Shown here one piece after another: positions 57,701-64,000 of a DNA stretch of 64,000 nucleotides. The DNA is from Blastomussa wellsi (lineage: Eukaryota > Cnidaria > Anthozoa > Scleractinia > Plerogyridae): the NCBI GenBank assembly GCA_947652115.1, contig OX393569.1, positions 8,898,639 through 8,962,638 of the forward strand, read 5' to 3'. Positions within the stretch are counted from its first letter, which is position 1. Each line of letters starts with the position of its first letter. The notes under the pieces were generated by a model. That model worked only from the letters and a program-made list of their open reading frames with translations. It was not told where the DNA came from and searched no databases. Made by a program: the position numbers and the translations under genes.

Positions 57701-58199
57701 CTACTATCCCATTTACACTCGCTTGCTGCAGTGCCACACACAAACCAAAACCAGCTTCATTTGTGGTAATGTCGCTAATTAATTAACCCGTTTTCTTCCA
57801 AAGGCAATCCTTTCACTAGGCCATTTCTGAGATGCCAATTACCTCTTTTTACCTGTTTGAAAATGATTCCTGATTCCAAACATTTTACGTGGAAACGAGT
57901 TGTACTTGTATGTAATTCATTGTCTTCCAAACGGAACTGAAAGGTTTTGCCTTACACAGGACTCATTTTTGTTTGAAACAGAGGTACAGGTAACTTGGAA
58001 AGAGCTTGTTAATTAATGTGGTTCTGACCTATAATGCGTTGAGGAAACCCTAGCGTGTGACCATTCAATATAAACCAAAACCCATGAAACTTATTGACAG
58101 GGAATTGCCTTCTACGTTGAAGGTGCCTCCTCGTCGTCATTTTAGCTTATTATTGCAAAATTTTAAGTGCCTAACAGTACCCAAATACTATTTAATTAT

Positions 58200-58230
<31 letters not shown>

Positions 58231-61200
58231 GTGAGCGAATAGTCAACGAGGCACAGCCAAGTTGACTATCGCTCATAGAAAACAAGGGCGAGTAGTCTAA
58301 TTGTTTTAGTACAAACTCTAAAAGGTTACATTCCACAAGGTACAATTTTTAAGTATTTTTTGAGCCAAAAATCAAGAAAAATCTTGTATTCAAAGAGCAA
58401 CGCGGGCGCGATCGTTTTCTATCGGCGAATAGAAAACAGTGGGAGAACCAGAATCAGATTCGCGGATTTTCAATAGAACACAGCTGAGTTTCTACAAAAA
58501 TGTTATAGACGCTACGCATAAATGGCTGCCAATTTAAAATTCTTGTGTATATATTTAAATTAGCCTCACTAACCTCGTTTGAGAGTAAAAATTATTTTGA
58601 CTTACGAAGTTAGTGGGGTTAATTTAAATTTATACAAAAAAATTTTAAATTGGCAGCCATTTATGCACTCATGACTGCCGTTTATTGTAATCTGTTCATT
58701 TAACAGTGTTGAGAGCACAGCCCTCAGACTCATCACAGGATTGGGGAGCTCTGAAGTACAGCCACAACTTTCTCGCTTTAATCCCGAGCCAAAAACGGTA
58801 AATAACAAGCGCATGTAATACACTCACATAAAAAATGTAGGAAAAAGGATGAAAGAAAAAACAGCAAAAAGCAGAAGTAAGCGCAAACAACCAAACCCTA
58901 GGAAGACCCTTGTTTTGGAAATATTACTGTTAGGGTGAGAAATTGTTCTGTTTCATTACCAATTGATGCAGAAATTCACTATCATCTGTAAACTATTGTT
59001 TATGTCTTTTCATAGCTGCTGTCTGCTGAATCTGAGGAATTGAACCGAGCCCTTGTACTGACAATAGCACGAGCTATGCACATCACTTGTACGTATCATC
59101 TTATATAAAGTATCTGGCTTATATGAAGTATGTGGCTTATCTATACCCTGTTGTGTAATGGCATGAGCGGTGGGATATGTTTCGTTTTTTCACATTCATA
59201 GCTGCTGAATCGACTGTGAACTGGTATGAAGGAATCCTGAGATCTCTGATCACCAATACACCACACAGGTATGTATCACTATCAGGTGAAGTAAGCAACT
59301 CTCTCTAGTTTGGGTGACGTCCAACAATGATCGCCGAAAAATATATTGCAGCTATCAAAATAAGCAAAAAGTTAAAATAGTGTTTAATAGTGAAAATCAA
59401 AGTTACTCATTACTGAACCCTGGCCGCCATGTTGAGTTGGCGTCGTCGCATGTAGGACGCATGCGCTCTTGAACCGTGCCGCTAGCCATTTTGACCATGA
59501 GAAATGAACTGCATGTTTCTCCTATTTCTATGCATGCATGGGTTTCCAATCTCCATGGTTATGGGGCTCCGCTAATAACATTTTACAGATTGGATGTCTT
59601 TTGAAACATGTTAAAAGGTTGAAAGGTTGATGACATTTCTAAGCAATTTTTCTATTTTCAAAACAAATCTACGTTTATTTATCTAGAGTACAAGTAATCA
59701 TTTTAGTTATGAAAGATTAGTTATTGGAGCAGGGTAGACTGATGGGGACATTGAACTCTTGCCCTTCATCAAAGCCAACATTCATACTATGCCACTCGGC
59801 AGTTCCTTTGCCAGCTGGCCACCCTACCAGCAGTGGGAATTCTGTTTGTGTTTTTCGCAGCTTCCCAAGTTTGAAAAGATTTCTTACAACTCGATTACAT
59901 TTACCAATAATTGTTACATGGAGGGTGCAAAAAGCGTCTTAAAGATTGATGTTTCTTTTGACGGCGATGCTTGTGACTCTGATGTTTCTAGTTTAATTAT
60001 TTATTTGCTTTGTTTAGTTGGGCCAGCCACACTCTGGAGTGTTTTCCTGAGCCCCTTCGGCAATTTTACTCACAAAATCCATGCCCACACGAAACCAAAC
60101 TAGTGTTAAGACAGAGAGTCGAAGACGAGTACAGAAGGTGGAAATGTAAGTGTAATACTTCTGTGAATTTCATCTCTTTCTGTTCTGCAACACGTGTACA
60201 CGAATTTCATTAGCTAAATGTTTCAACAACTTTTACAGCAGACTAACTGCTCTTTCACTGACAAATACTAAAACCATATTGACCATTTTCGCACTGCCCA
60301 TAATACACCTTGTTTACCCCCCAAAATTTTGCATAACCTTTGTTTCCCAATTCTCCTGGGTATTACAGTCGTCCCAAGAGAATCTGAAGACAATGCTTAT
60401 GCAAAATTTTGGGGGGGTAAACAAGGTGTATTATGGGCAATGCGAAAATGGTCAATAAAGAATTAGTGAGAGATACTCGAAAGAGGTATGGCACGGGCTG
60501 AAACGGACATTAGCCACAAATATGACTGGGAATTCCCTGTTCATACTGACTCAGGGTTCATATATACAATTGAATAACCACAAAAACAACTCCAGATATC
60601 ACTTTCAAATTACGTAAGCAGTCAATGAAGAGAAATACCTTTTACTTTTTCAGCAATGTCATCAGAAAATGAAATCTTTAATCATTTTGCCGATCCATCG
60701 TCCACAAACGTTTTCATTTGGTAAGCATTACGTTTTGTTTTTGAGACTGGTGAAAGTTTGGCAGCACTTATATGCTAGCATTAGCCAGGGTGTTCATTTA
60801 TATTACATGAGGCTATTAGAGCTAAGAGATACAGGAAATTTACCGCAAAAATAAAATGCCGGTCGGTCGATAACTATAATTTCTACCTTGCAGCATATTG
60901 TGGAAGATGTTACTGGAATCAAACCGTCTTAGTCCAGTGTGTCACAAGTAAGTCTTCATTCACAACTGTCTTCTTCTGTCATAATTTAAACTGCATTATC
61001 CAGCGAATATCCTCTTAGCGTTTCAAAAGCTTGTAAGGTGTATTATAAATGAAGTTACTGTTGATGCCGTTTACCTATTATTAGAAATCTATGACAACTC
61101 TGAGTATTTTTTTTGTATTTAGAGTTCTGGAACGTTTAGGAGCACGTGCCCTGACAGCGCATGTGCGAGTGTTTGCTGACTACCTGGTGTACGAGTTTTC

Positions 61201-63849
61201 TACATCTGTGGGAGGAAAACACGTGAACAAGGTTTGAAAGAGGAAAGCGATTTATGGTTGGCCTTGTTTGTAATTGTATCTGATACTAGTTTTGTTGTAC
61301 ATTACTTCCAAAGAAGCCAATAAAACTTTGAGCTTTCGATTACTACTGTAAGCTTGAAGTAAAAACTTTCATCGGTAACCGTTCTTTGTGTTTCTGTTTT
61401 TGAGAACTTGGAAAACAATTTTAAACTAAAGGAAACAAAATACGTTGTAATTTTATACGTTTTTTCACATTCAAAGGCACATGTTTATATGTCTAACCTA
61501 AATCCTTATTTTTGTGTGCTTGCAACTGCCCTGATAGTCATTTGACATACCAACAGAAGTTGCGGTGTTTTCGTATTAGCAGCTTTATTATCTGTCTAAC
61601 ACATTGACATGTTCCAATCTACAGTGTATTACACACCTTAACGACTTAATATGGAAGTACAATGTTGTCACTTTGGACAGACTAGTTCTCTGTTTGGTGA
61701 GCGAAGTATTTGTTCACTTCATTTCCGTTTTTTTAACTGAGGAGGTTTATTGTATTCTAAGATGTCTACTCCTTGTTTTAAGGCAAATAATGGTGTGCCA
61801 TTTGTTTCTTTTTTGTTGTCTGTGAATTTCCAGTTCATATTTTTACTGCACATAGCATTCTAAAGATTCTAAAGCGAAGAGCAGAAGAATAAAATGAAAT
61901 TTTATTTTCATAGGCTCTGCGTAGTCATGAGGGAAACGAAGCCCAAGTTTGCTTCTTTATCATTCAACTGTTGTTGTTAAAGCCTCACGACTTCAGAAAT
62001 CGCGTGCACGCTTTCATACGGGAGGTAGGTTTGTGCTCGTATGTGGCTCGGTAAAGCATCAAATGGATAAAAGGTTTCGCGTCAAGCCAATGAACACAGC
62101 CGCCATTCATTGCTCCCGGGTTCTTACAAACGCCCAGAGGAACTGGGAAATTTGAGGTTCGAATACATTTGCAGGATAGAGATTATTCCAAGTCTAAAAT
62201 GTTAGATATAAAAAGGAGAGCAATAACTAATGAATTAATAAAACAAATTCATATATGGCGCTATAAACGTTTTTGCATGCGTTAAGTGTACCATTTTCAA
62301 AAAGGGAGCCAACTTATCACAAAATACAAAGTTTGAATGGGAATTTCAAATATTTCGAAGTCAAATAACTTTAACTGAGATATTAGGTAAATAGTTTTAC
62401 TGATAAAATTTGAAGGATACCTAGTTGAGACTGCGATAATATATTTTTTTGAAAGGACGGCATGCGAACAAGGCGAAAGGGTCAAGGCATCCTGCAGACA
62501 GCTTAATGCAAAATGACCAGTTAGCCTCGTTCGTCAAACCGCTGAGAACTACGATAATAGCCATTGGTTGTAACTTTTGCATCCAGGGATGAAACTCTAG
62601 TGTTATGTGTAGTATATATGAAATAATCCATTTGAAACTGCGGATATAGATTAAAGTGAAGATTGATCATCGCAGTTAATTTTCAATTAACTGCGACGAT
62701 CAATCTTCGCCTTTAAACTCAAGTGTGTTGCCATTCATATGAAAGCTAACGAGCTTTTCTCTCACGTGGTATACTATTTGTTTTCGTTAAGTTTGTAAGG
62801 TCGCACTCTAGTTTGCGCTATTCACGGAAAGATTATTTCTGTTTTGAATGACCGAATACTGCTCTGTTAATTTAACCGTCACCTTACTTATTTCCAGAAC
62901 TCGCCTCAACACTGGCTACAGAATGAGTGGCATCAGAAACACATGGCCTACCATACGGTAAGATATAACCACTCCTTGCTCTGTGTACATTCAGCCTGGC
63001 ATCGTTTTGGTACACGCGAACAAACTAGAGAATGTCCGATCTGGTCACAAGTACAACTAATCTCTAAACGAGTAAGATGTTATTTCTGTTGTAAGGATAG
63101 CCTGCCTGTGGACGTCTATAAGGGAAGTCTACTCACAGACTATTATCCCGAGAAGTTAAGGAGCGTTGGACAAAGAATCCCGACGGGAATCGAACCTATG
63201 CCCCCCCCCCCCCCCCCCCCAATTTAACAACAATTCAGGGAGACTTTGGTTGTCTAACATTTACAAAAAAAATACAGACACTGATTTCCGGTTGTGAACG
63301 AATTTGCGCCTTTAATAAGGAACGAAACTTAGAAAGAAAGGTATCAGCTATCGTTTTGCATCTTTTGCACCAGTTGTAGCCCTTTCGGGATTTACAGCCA
63401 TTCTCTACTTGCACAATACCATAATACACCGCTTCTACCAAAATTTGCATAGGCATTGTTTTAGATTTCCCTTGGGACATCTTCATGTCCCAGGAGAAAT
63501 TGCAAACAATGATTATGCAAAATTTTGGGGGGTAAAAGAGGTGTAATATGGGATTTGTGCAAGTAGACAATGGCCACATTTCCTGGCTCAATCAACATAG
63601 CAGGTTCTTGGAAACATCAAATGGAACACATTCCTCCAAAATTTCAGAAACTATTTTAAAGGTAAACAGCTTACAGTCCATCTAAGTAAGCGACCAGTTA
63701 ATTTTTACGTCTCATCAAAACTGGTTTACTTTCAGAGCTACCCCGAGAGATTCTATTTTGAAGGACTGTTGGAATCTGCGGGAGCCTCAGTGCCAACAGT
63801 GCAATACTTGCCGATATACTTTGGTAATGTGTGTCTGAGGTTTTTGCCG
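33759..63849 (+). CDS. MED23: Mediator complex subunit 23 (MED23), 5' 31 coding exons, runs off the window
   Basis: Exons: 33759-33806, 35710-35741, 35925-36015, 38111-38235, 39718-39829, 40306-40404, 41597-41659, 43851-43892, 45171-45240, 50611-50723, 51127-51222, 51819-52019, 52803-52889, 52996-53052, 54288-54371, 55188-55249, 55564-55646, 55738-55912, 56646-56788, 57591-57765, 58707-58797, 59016-59088, 59202-59268, 60018-60145, 60654-60720, 60894-60947, 61123-61231, 61625-61696, 61914-62024, 62898-62957, 63736-63849. All phases agree over 968 codons. Strongly conserved MED23 blocks include FPLKGLLPYDK, LIFFVLFQFASFPHMVLSL, GRDHLMWVLLQFISGSIQ, ALAPALVETYSRLLVYMEIE and PIYFGNVCLRFLP. The human protein has about 1370 residues, so roughly the last 400 lie beyond the right edge. 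MED23 (Sur2/CRSP130) is a tail-module Mediator subunit that links activators such as phosphorylated ELK1 to RNA polymerase II in the nucleus. No frame break is seen. Confidence 0.97.
34031..34771. mobile_element. DNA-transposon-derived element, 741 bp, in MED23 intron 1
   Basis: TACCAGTCAAATGGAAGCTT at the left and AAGCTTTTATTTGACTGGTA at the right are inverted. Inside each end is a C-rich or G-rich block and a GGATGGGGAATTTGA motif in opposite orientations. A partial relative of one end (CAGTCAAATCGAAGCTTCAA) is at about 20331-20360. No transposase frame is present. Confidence 0.75.
36214..36527. repeat. (ATCA)n / AAAGTTATCAATCAATC minisatellite
   Basis: About a dozen repeats of AAAGTTATC followed by variable numbers of AATC units, in MED23 intron 3. 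Length is likely to vary between individuals. Confidence 0.95.
37465..37660 (-). mobile_element. tRNA-derived SINE, family B, copy 1
   Basis: On the minus strand, AGTAGCTCAGTGGTTAGAGC (A box) is followed by GGGTTCAAATCCCATCTGGG (B box and T arm), then a tail through CTCAGATTTTTTTCTGAG and TTTCCCTTGATGTCATTTCA. It is head to head with copy 2. The tail marks it as a SINE rather than a tRNA gene. Confidence 0.8.
37661..37825 (+). mobile_element. tRNA-derived SINE, family B, copy 2
   Basis: It starts near CATTTGACCCTTGCTCACCA, then CAGCTTAGTGGTTAGAGCAT, GGGTTCAAATCCCATCTGGG and a TTCCAAGTTTCCCTTGATAC tail. An insertion around the anticodon arm (GGAGGGTAGT) shows it is not a functional tRNA. Confidence 0.8.
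37925..38090 (+). mobile_element. tRNA-derived SINE, family B, copy 3
   Basis: Same head (TTTGACCCTTGCTCACCATA), AGTAGCTCAGTGGCTAGAGC, GGGTTCAAATCCTATCTGGC, and a hairpin tail CTCGGATTATTTCCGAG followed by TTTCCCTTGATGCCATTTCA. Its 3' end is only about 20 bp from MED23 exon 4 (38111). Confidence 0.8.
39155..39674. mobile_element. MITE with about 75-bp inverted ends, MED23 intron 4
   Basis: The left arm (AAGCCTGGTTTTCTTATGTT, continuing to CCCAGATTTT) recurs inverted at the right, ending CATCTGAAAACTAGGCTT. It is about 520 bp, and the open frames inside resemble no transposase. Confidence 0.85.
40757..41113. mobile_element. MITE with GGGTTGAAGGCCATTTCC ends, MED23 intron 6
   Basis: The ends AAGGCCATTTCCAGTCAGTA and TACGGACTGGAAATGGCCTT are inverted copies, and the arms run on through CTGCGCAA(T/G)CTC. 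The element is 357 bp. Confidence 0.85.
41135..41550. mobile_element. MITE with AGTGCACCTAACACC ends, flanked by TTAA
   Basis: AGTGCACCTAACACCAAAAT and ATTTTGGTGTTAGGTGCACT are exact inverted ends; the arms extend to about 60 bp (AATACACCTTTG, ACCAGTTCG). TTAA borders both sides (41131-41134 and 41551-41554), suggesting piggyBac-type movement. It starts 18 bp after the previous element and ends 42 bp before MED23 exon 7. Confidence 0.85.
41835..42510. mobile_element. MITE with about 95-bp inverted ends, MED23 intron 7
   Basis: TGCACAGGCGGCCCATACGT begins an arm of about 95 bases that recurs inverted, ending ACGTATGGGCCGCCTGTGCA, with only a few differences. It is 676 bp. TAC/ATAC flanks may be a short duplication. 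No coding frame. Confidence 0.9.
42625..42665. repeat. Fragment of a hAT-like element
   Basis: The phrase GGGCGTAGCCAGGATTTTTC followed by a G run resembles the terminal sequence of hAT MITEs. No matching second end was found. Confidence 0.35.
43572..43735 (+). mobile_element. tRNA-derived SINE, family C
   Basis: GTAGCTCAGTGGATAGAGCG (A box, D arm) and GGGTTCAATTCCTGTCAGGG (B box, T arm) give a near-complete tRNA-like cloverleaf with acceptor pairing of GAGTTCT to GGGACTC. The tail after the tRNA part (CTCAGAATTTTTCTTTGTCC) and the lack of a clean anticodon loop favour a SINE over a tRNA gene. Confidence 0.65.
45437..45547 (+). repeat. DIRS left inverted terminal repeat
   Basis: The inner 80 bases (ATACTGGTGCAGTACGTCGC through GCGCATGCGCCATTCCTCT) are inverted at 50144-50225 with about one mismatch. 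The outer 25-30 bases differ from the right repeat but are complementary to the internal region at 49938-49979. Confidence 0.9.
45641..46786 (+). CDS. DIRS gag-like protein (one probable intron)
   Basis: ATG at 45641 opens MSEETSTT and meets a GTAAGT donor at 45665. An acceptor (TTGTAG) ends at 45772, and 45773 continues in frame (DDNTPSNPIL...) with the long frame that has an internal ATG at 45845. The spliced product is about 345 aa: coils rich in Lys/Glu, then a basic C-terminus with KRR and Arg/Ser-rich runs, typical of a nucleic-acid-binding gag. No zinc knuckle is visible. It overlaps the RT frame by 269 bp in another frame. Without splicing, translation would have to begin at 45845. 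Confidence 0.75.
46518..48860 (+). CDS. DIRS reverse transcriptase - RNase H polyprotein
   Basis: 780 codons. RT blocks are clear: KENGDFRPVINLRALN, MKLDLKDAYYALPIHP, LPFGLSSAPRAF and the catalytic YIDD at residues 301-304. RNase H follows with TDASKTGWGAT (Asp near 469), LELRAATLALKSF and IDNTTAVAYINKRGG. The stretch after RNase H (PEVDLFASRLNHQ to LVIAPNWAGQPWFPEL) matches the region where DIRS elements carry a methyltransferase-like domain; whether it is active is unknown. All catalytic residues I can check are present. The start codon lies inside the gag-like frame, so expression may need reinitiation or an internal start. Confidence 0.93.
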   Translation: MQRSKASMTTVQQIASLSALPVPSISPSQPSNETSPFVPITDPPITTGVEGNGDGHMALSLATTQPANDQNQKEQEPPPSPPASDQVQADYPLPRLANICPPHKKSATRLQFYVQNWKQITQDAWTLQTVQGYKIPFHSRPRQWRTRITYTKDPTEGHRMELAIADLVTKGAVKEVEPQEDQFTSTLFLVQKENGDFRPVINLRALNRFLRKESFRMEGLQVVRSLVQQGDFLMKLDLKDAYYALPIHPSHRKYLRFVYRNKTYEFQCLPFGLSSAPRAFTKTLKPVLAVLRSLGIRIVIYIDDMLLLHQQSSVLQAMFAQVVDFLEKLGFLVRREKCSTTPCKQIVFLGAQLDSRTMTLSLPQPKLMNILDTCSLLLAQRSVAVNVLSTLIGRMSHASQTGILLAPLHYRALQRMHLRAVLQYGHKRRVLAPLTSQALNDLNWWVSDSSRVNGCPIQLPPIDTTIWTDASKTGWGATYQGISTGGHWGVEEAKEHINVLELRAATLALKSFLSPQLLGPKHVHLRIDNTTAVAYINKRGGTRSPGLTAQALELWAVALDAGVSLTAQHIPGIQNTAADTASRQIETRTEWTLDKEIFQSICQRFYKPEVDLFASRLNHQVPQYVSRYPDPGALAVDAFLQDWSRWTSLIHPPVVLLPRILNKIRADQATALVIAPNWAGQPWFPELLQMLVDLPLLLPQHPSLLSLPFLPAAQHPLWRSLHLAVWPLSGIVTRQQAFQRRLLTSCWRRGQPPPRNDMQAPGRHGLAGVLNGVSVPFQLL
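48563..49666 (+). CDS. DIRS tyrosine recombinase
   Basis: The recombinase frame is taken from the ATG at 48563 (367 aa), though it is open much further upstream. The N-terminal SAM-like core-binding part (WATATQKRYAGPWKAW, DVLAFLASLTQKDLEY) precedes the catalytic domain with Arg near residue 203 (TSAARAHEL), His311-x2-Arg314 (GHSTRG) and the nucleophile Tyr347 (ERFYHRE). It would join the circular cDNA to the chromosome. It overlaps the RT frame by 298 bp in a different frame. The catalytic set is complete. Confidence 0.93.
   Translation: MVSGAPSDACGSTSTASSAPILAVPSISTCSSTSSVAITSPSRLAPIRDRYEATGFSKEVIDILLASWATATQKRYAGPWKAWVSWCSQRSVCPISAPVTDVLAFLASLTQKDLEYRTIALYKSAISQAHDPIGPMQLGSLPVVSRFMKGVFKNKPPKPKYCSTWKVSTALSFLGTLEPLQNLTLRQLSYKTILLLALTSAARAHELSALDLACSLRKEGSWEFTLPTHVKTSRPGHPARKIFLPSFPDNPKICVVRTLAAYVERTRGLRKSSQLLVSLIAPHKAISSQSVSRWLTGALRMAGIELGYSGHSTRGASTSAAAAGGLSVDLILEAADWASVQTFERFYHREASQAAFARAVLNSVNST
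49938..50065 (+). repeat. DIRS internal complementary region
   Basis: 49938-49979 is the reverse complement of the element's left outer end, and 49980-50065 is the reverse complement of its right outer end (about 50215-50300). The region therefore carries both termini abutted, the template used by DIRS elements to complete circular cDNA. Confidence 0.9.
50144..50300 (-). repeat. DIRS right inverted terminal repeat and terminal extension
   Basis: 50144-50225 mirrors the left repeat. 50226-50300 (through CCCCGTCAGG and CCTTCCCTCCGGGG) has no counterpart at the left end but matches the internal complementary region, the asymmetry usual for DIRS. Confidence 0.88.
52545..52577. repeat. (GGGT)n microsatellite
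   Basis: A short run of GGGT/GGTT units in MED23 intron 12. The rest of this intron shows nothing else recognisable. Confidence 0.85.
53148..53285. mobile_element. Foldback, ends ATATTACATGGCCG
   Basis: ATTACATGGCCGCTTGGAGA, continuing through TACGAAATTTCTCTT, is repeated inverted in the second half, ending CGGCCATGTAATAT. The loop is GACTCGTTCGCTGCGTTCAC. It lies in MED23 intron 14. Confidence 0.85.
53655..53785. repeat. Possible MITE with TTATTATCCAAC ends
   Basis: TTTATTATCCAACATGC and GCACGGTTGGATAATAA are inverted. Between them, TTTGTACTC and GAGTACAAA repeat in both orientations. Confidence 0.5.
53968..54190 (-). mobile_element. SINE family A, copy 3
   Basis: It shares AGGTTAAGTCTGCAT, CCCCATCAGGCC, GAGTATTTCTACTCCCCCCT and GATGGGATGCTAGTTCATCA with 15541-15837. 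The tRNA-like head has decayed. Confidence 0.7.
55317..55500. repeat. G-rich dispersed repeat
   Basis: Two G runs (17 and 9 bases), C-rich blocks and TGCCCAAA/TTGCCC motifs in both orientations in MED23 intron 16. It may be a degenerate element of the kind seen at 34031-34771. Confidence 0.4.
56928..57000. repeat. Short foldback, CCACGGAGGGCGCTATC
   Basis: TCCACGGAGGGCGCTATC and GGATAGTGCCTTCCGTGA are imperfect inverted copies around GC-rich sequence, in MED23 intron 19. Confidence 0.5.
57817..58005. mobile_element. Foldback/MITE, family 'GGCCATTTCC', copy 3 (diverged)
   Basis: TAGGCCATTTCTGAG at the left, TTACCTGTTTGAAAATGA and CATTTTTGTTTGAAACAGAG as inner arms, and a decayed right end (AACTTGGAAAGAGCT). 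It matches the layout of 108-347. Confidence 0.55.
58202..58306. mobile_element. Foldback, ends AACAATTAGACTAC
   Basis: AACAATTAGACTACGAGCCC, continuing through GAGTTTTCT(G)TGAGCGA and TAGTCAAC, is repeated inverted in the second half, ending AGTAGTCTAATTGTT. It lies in MED23 intron 20. Confidence 0.85.
58516..58666. mobile_element. Foldback, ends GCATAAATGGCTGCC
   Basis: GCATAAATGGCTGCCAATTT recurs inverted as AAATTGGCAGCCATTTATGC. The inner arms (TTAGCCTCACTAAC and GTTAGTGGGGTTAA) also pair. The right end is 40 bp before MED23 exon 21. Confidence 0.85.
60278..60456. mobile_element. Foldback/MITE, family 'ATTGACCATTTTCGCA', copy 1
   Basis: Arms of about 59 bp, starting ATTGACCATTTTCGCACTGC and running through CATAATACACC and TTGTTTACCCC, are almost perfect inverted copies. 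It lies in MED23 intron 24. A diverged relative is at 63398-63574. Confidence 0.9.
62025..62897. other. MED23 intron 29
   Basis: Apart from the palindrome at 62667-62715 this intron shows only AT-rich unclassified sequence. MED23 introns 8, 10, 11, 15, 18, 19, 27 and 30 are likewise without large recognisable elements. Confidence 0.5.
62667..62715. repeat. 49-bp palindrome GAAGATTGATC..CGCAGTTAA
   Basis: GAAGATTGATCATCGCAGTT and AACTGCGACGATCAATCTTC are inverted with a 10-base AT spacer. It is the length of a minimal foldback element. Confidence 0.75.
63198..63221. repeat. Poly-C run of about 20
   Basis: A long homopolymer in MED23 intron 30, of uncertain length in any assembly. Confidence 0.9.
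63398..63574. mobile_element. Foldback/MITE, family 'ATTGACCATTTTCGCA', copy 2 (diverged)
   Basis: GCCATTCTCTACTTGCACAA and TTGTGCAAGTAGACAATGGC are inverted ends. Inside are CATAATACACC and AAAATTTTGCATA motifs shared with 60278-60456, but many substitutions show it is older. Confidence 0.75.
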
Positions 63850-64000
63850 GTAAGTGCCCAATAACTGCTCTCTGGAACTTCTAATCTCCAAGCGTCAAAC
63901 GTGTTTGCTGGCGTCAAACATTCAATTGCGTTGCGTTATGCCAAAACCAAAATAACACTGGCCTATCACAAGGAACACAGACAATCCAGTGAACCAATTG

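Overview
Eukaryotic nuclear DNA, most likely from an anthozoan cnidarian and probably a stony coral. The reasons are small exons in large AT-rich introns, a PAN-EGF-fibrinogen-like secreted protein, a LITAF-type protein, an animal Mediator subunit, and a dense load of foldback elements, tRNA-derived SINEs and a DIRS retrotransposon. The species call is inference; nothing here resembles a prokaryote.

Four host genes can be modelled exon by exon, with splice phases that agree at every junction. (1) 1.9-4.7 kb, plus strand: a four-exon secreted PAN/EGF/fibrinogen-like protein of 409 aa. (2) 21.5-14.1 kb, minus strand: a three-exon LITAF-domain membrane protein of 182 aa. (3) 33.6-23.6 kb, minus strand: a ten-exon C2H2 zinc-finger protein of 774 aa. 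(4) 33.8-63.8 kb, plus strand: the first 31 coding exons (968 codons) of MED23, which runs off the right edge. The zinc-finger gene and MED23 are head to head, with start codons 133 bp apart, so they very probably share a bidirectional promoter. It carries two YY1-like ATGGCG motifs and a nine-codon upstream ORF before MED23.

Mobile DNA fills most of the rest. A 5'-truncated LINE with a long poly(A) tail and a matching target-site duplication sits in LITAF intron 1. A complete DIRS-type tyrosine-recombinase retrotransposon of about 4.9 kb sits in MED23 intron 9. It has inverted terminal repeats, an internal complementary region, three overlapping reading frames and a probable spliceosomal intron in its gag-like frame. 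About twenty-five short inverted-repeat (MITE or foldback) elements, seven SINE copies in three families and several satellites lie in introns and intergenic DNA. The 9.4 kb from 4.7 to 14.1 kb holds no gene I can support.

The most unusual small item is a perfect 57-bp GC-rich hairpin at 7257-7313 flanked by a 9-bp direct repeat. I found no CRISPR array, operon or clearly new defence or metabolic system. The best candidates for novelty are the DIRS element with its intron, the 57-bp mini-element, and a composite element at 7.9-8.46 kb that combines terminal inverted repeats, a tRNA-like segment and a 21-bp satellite.
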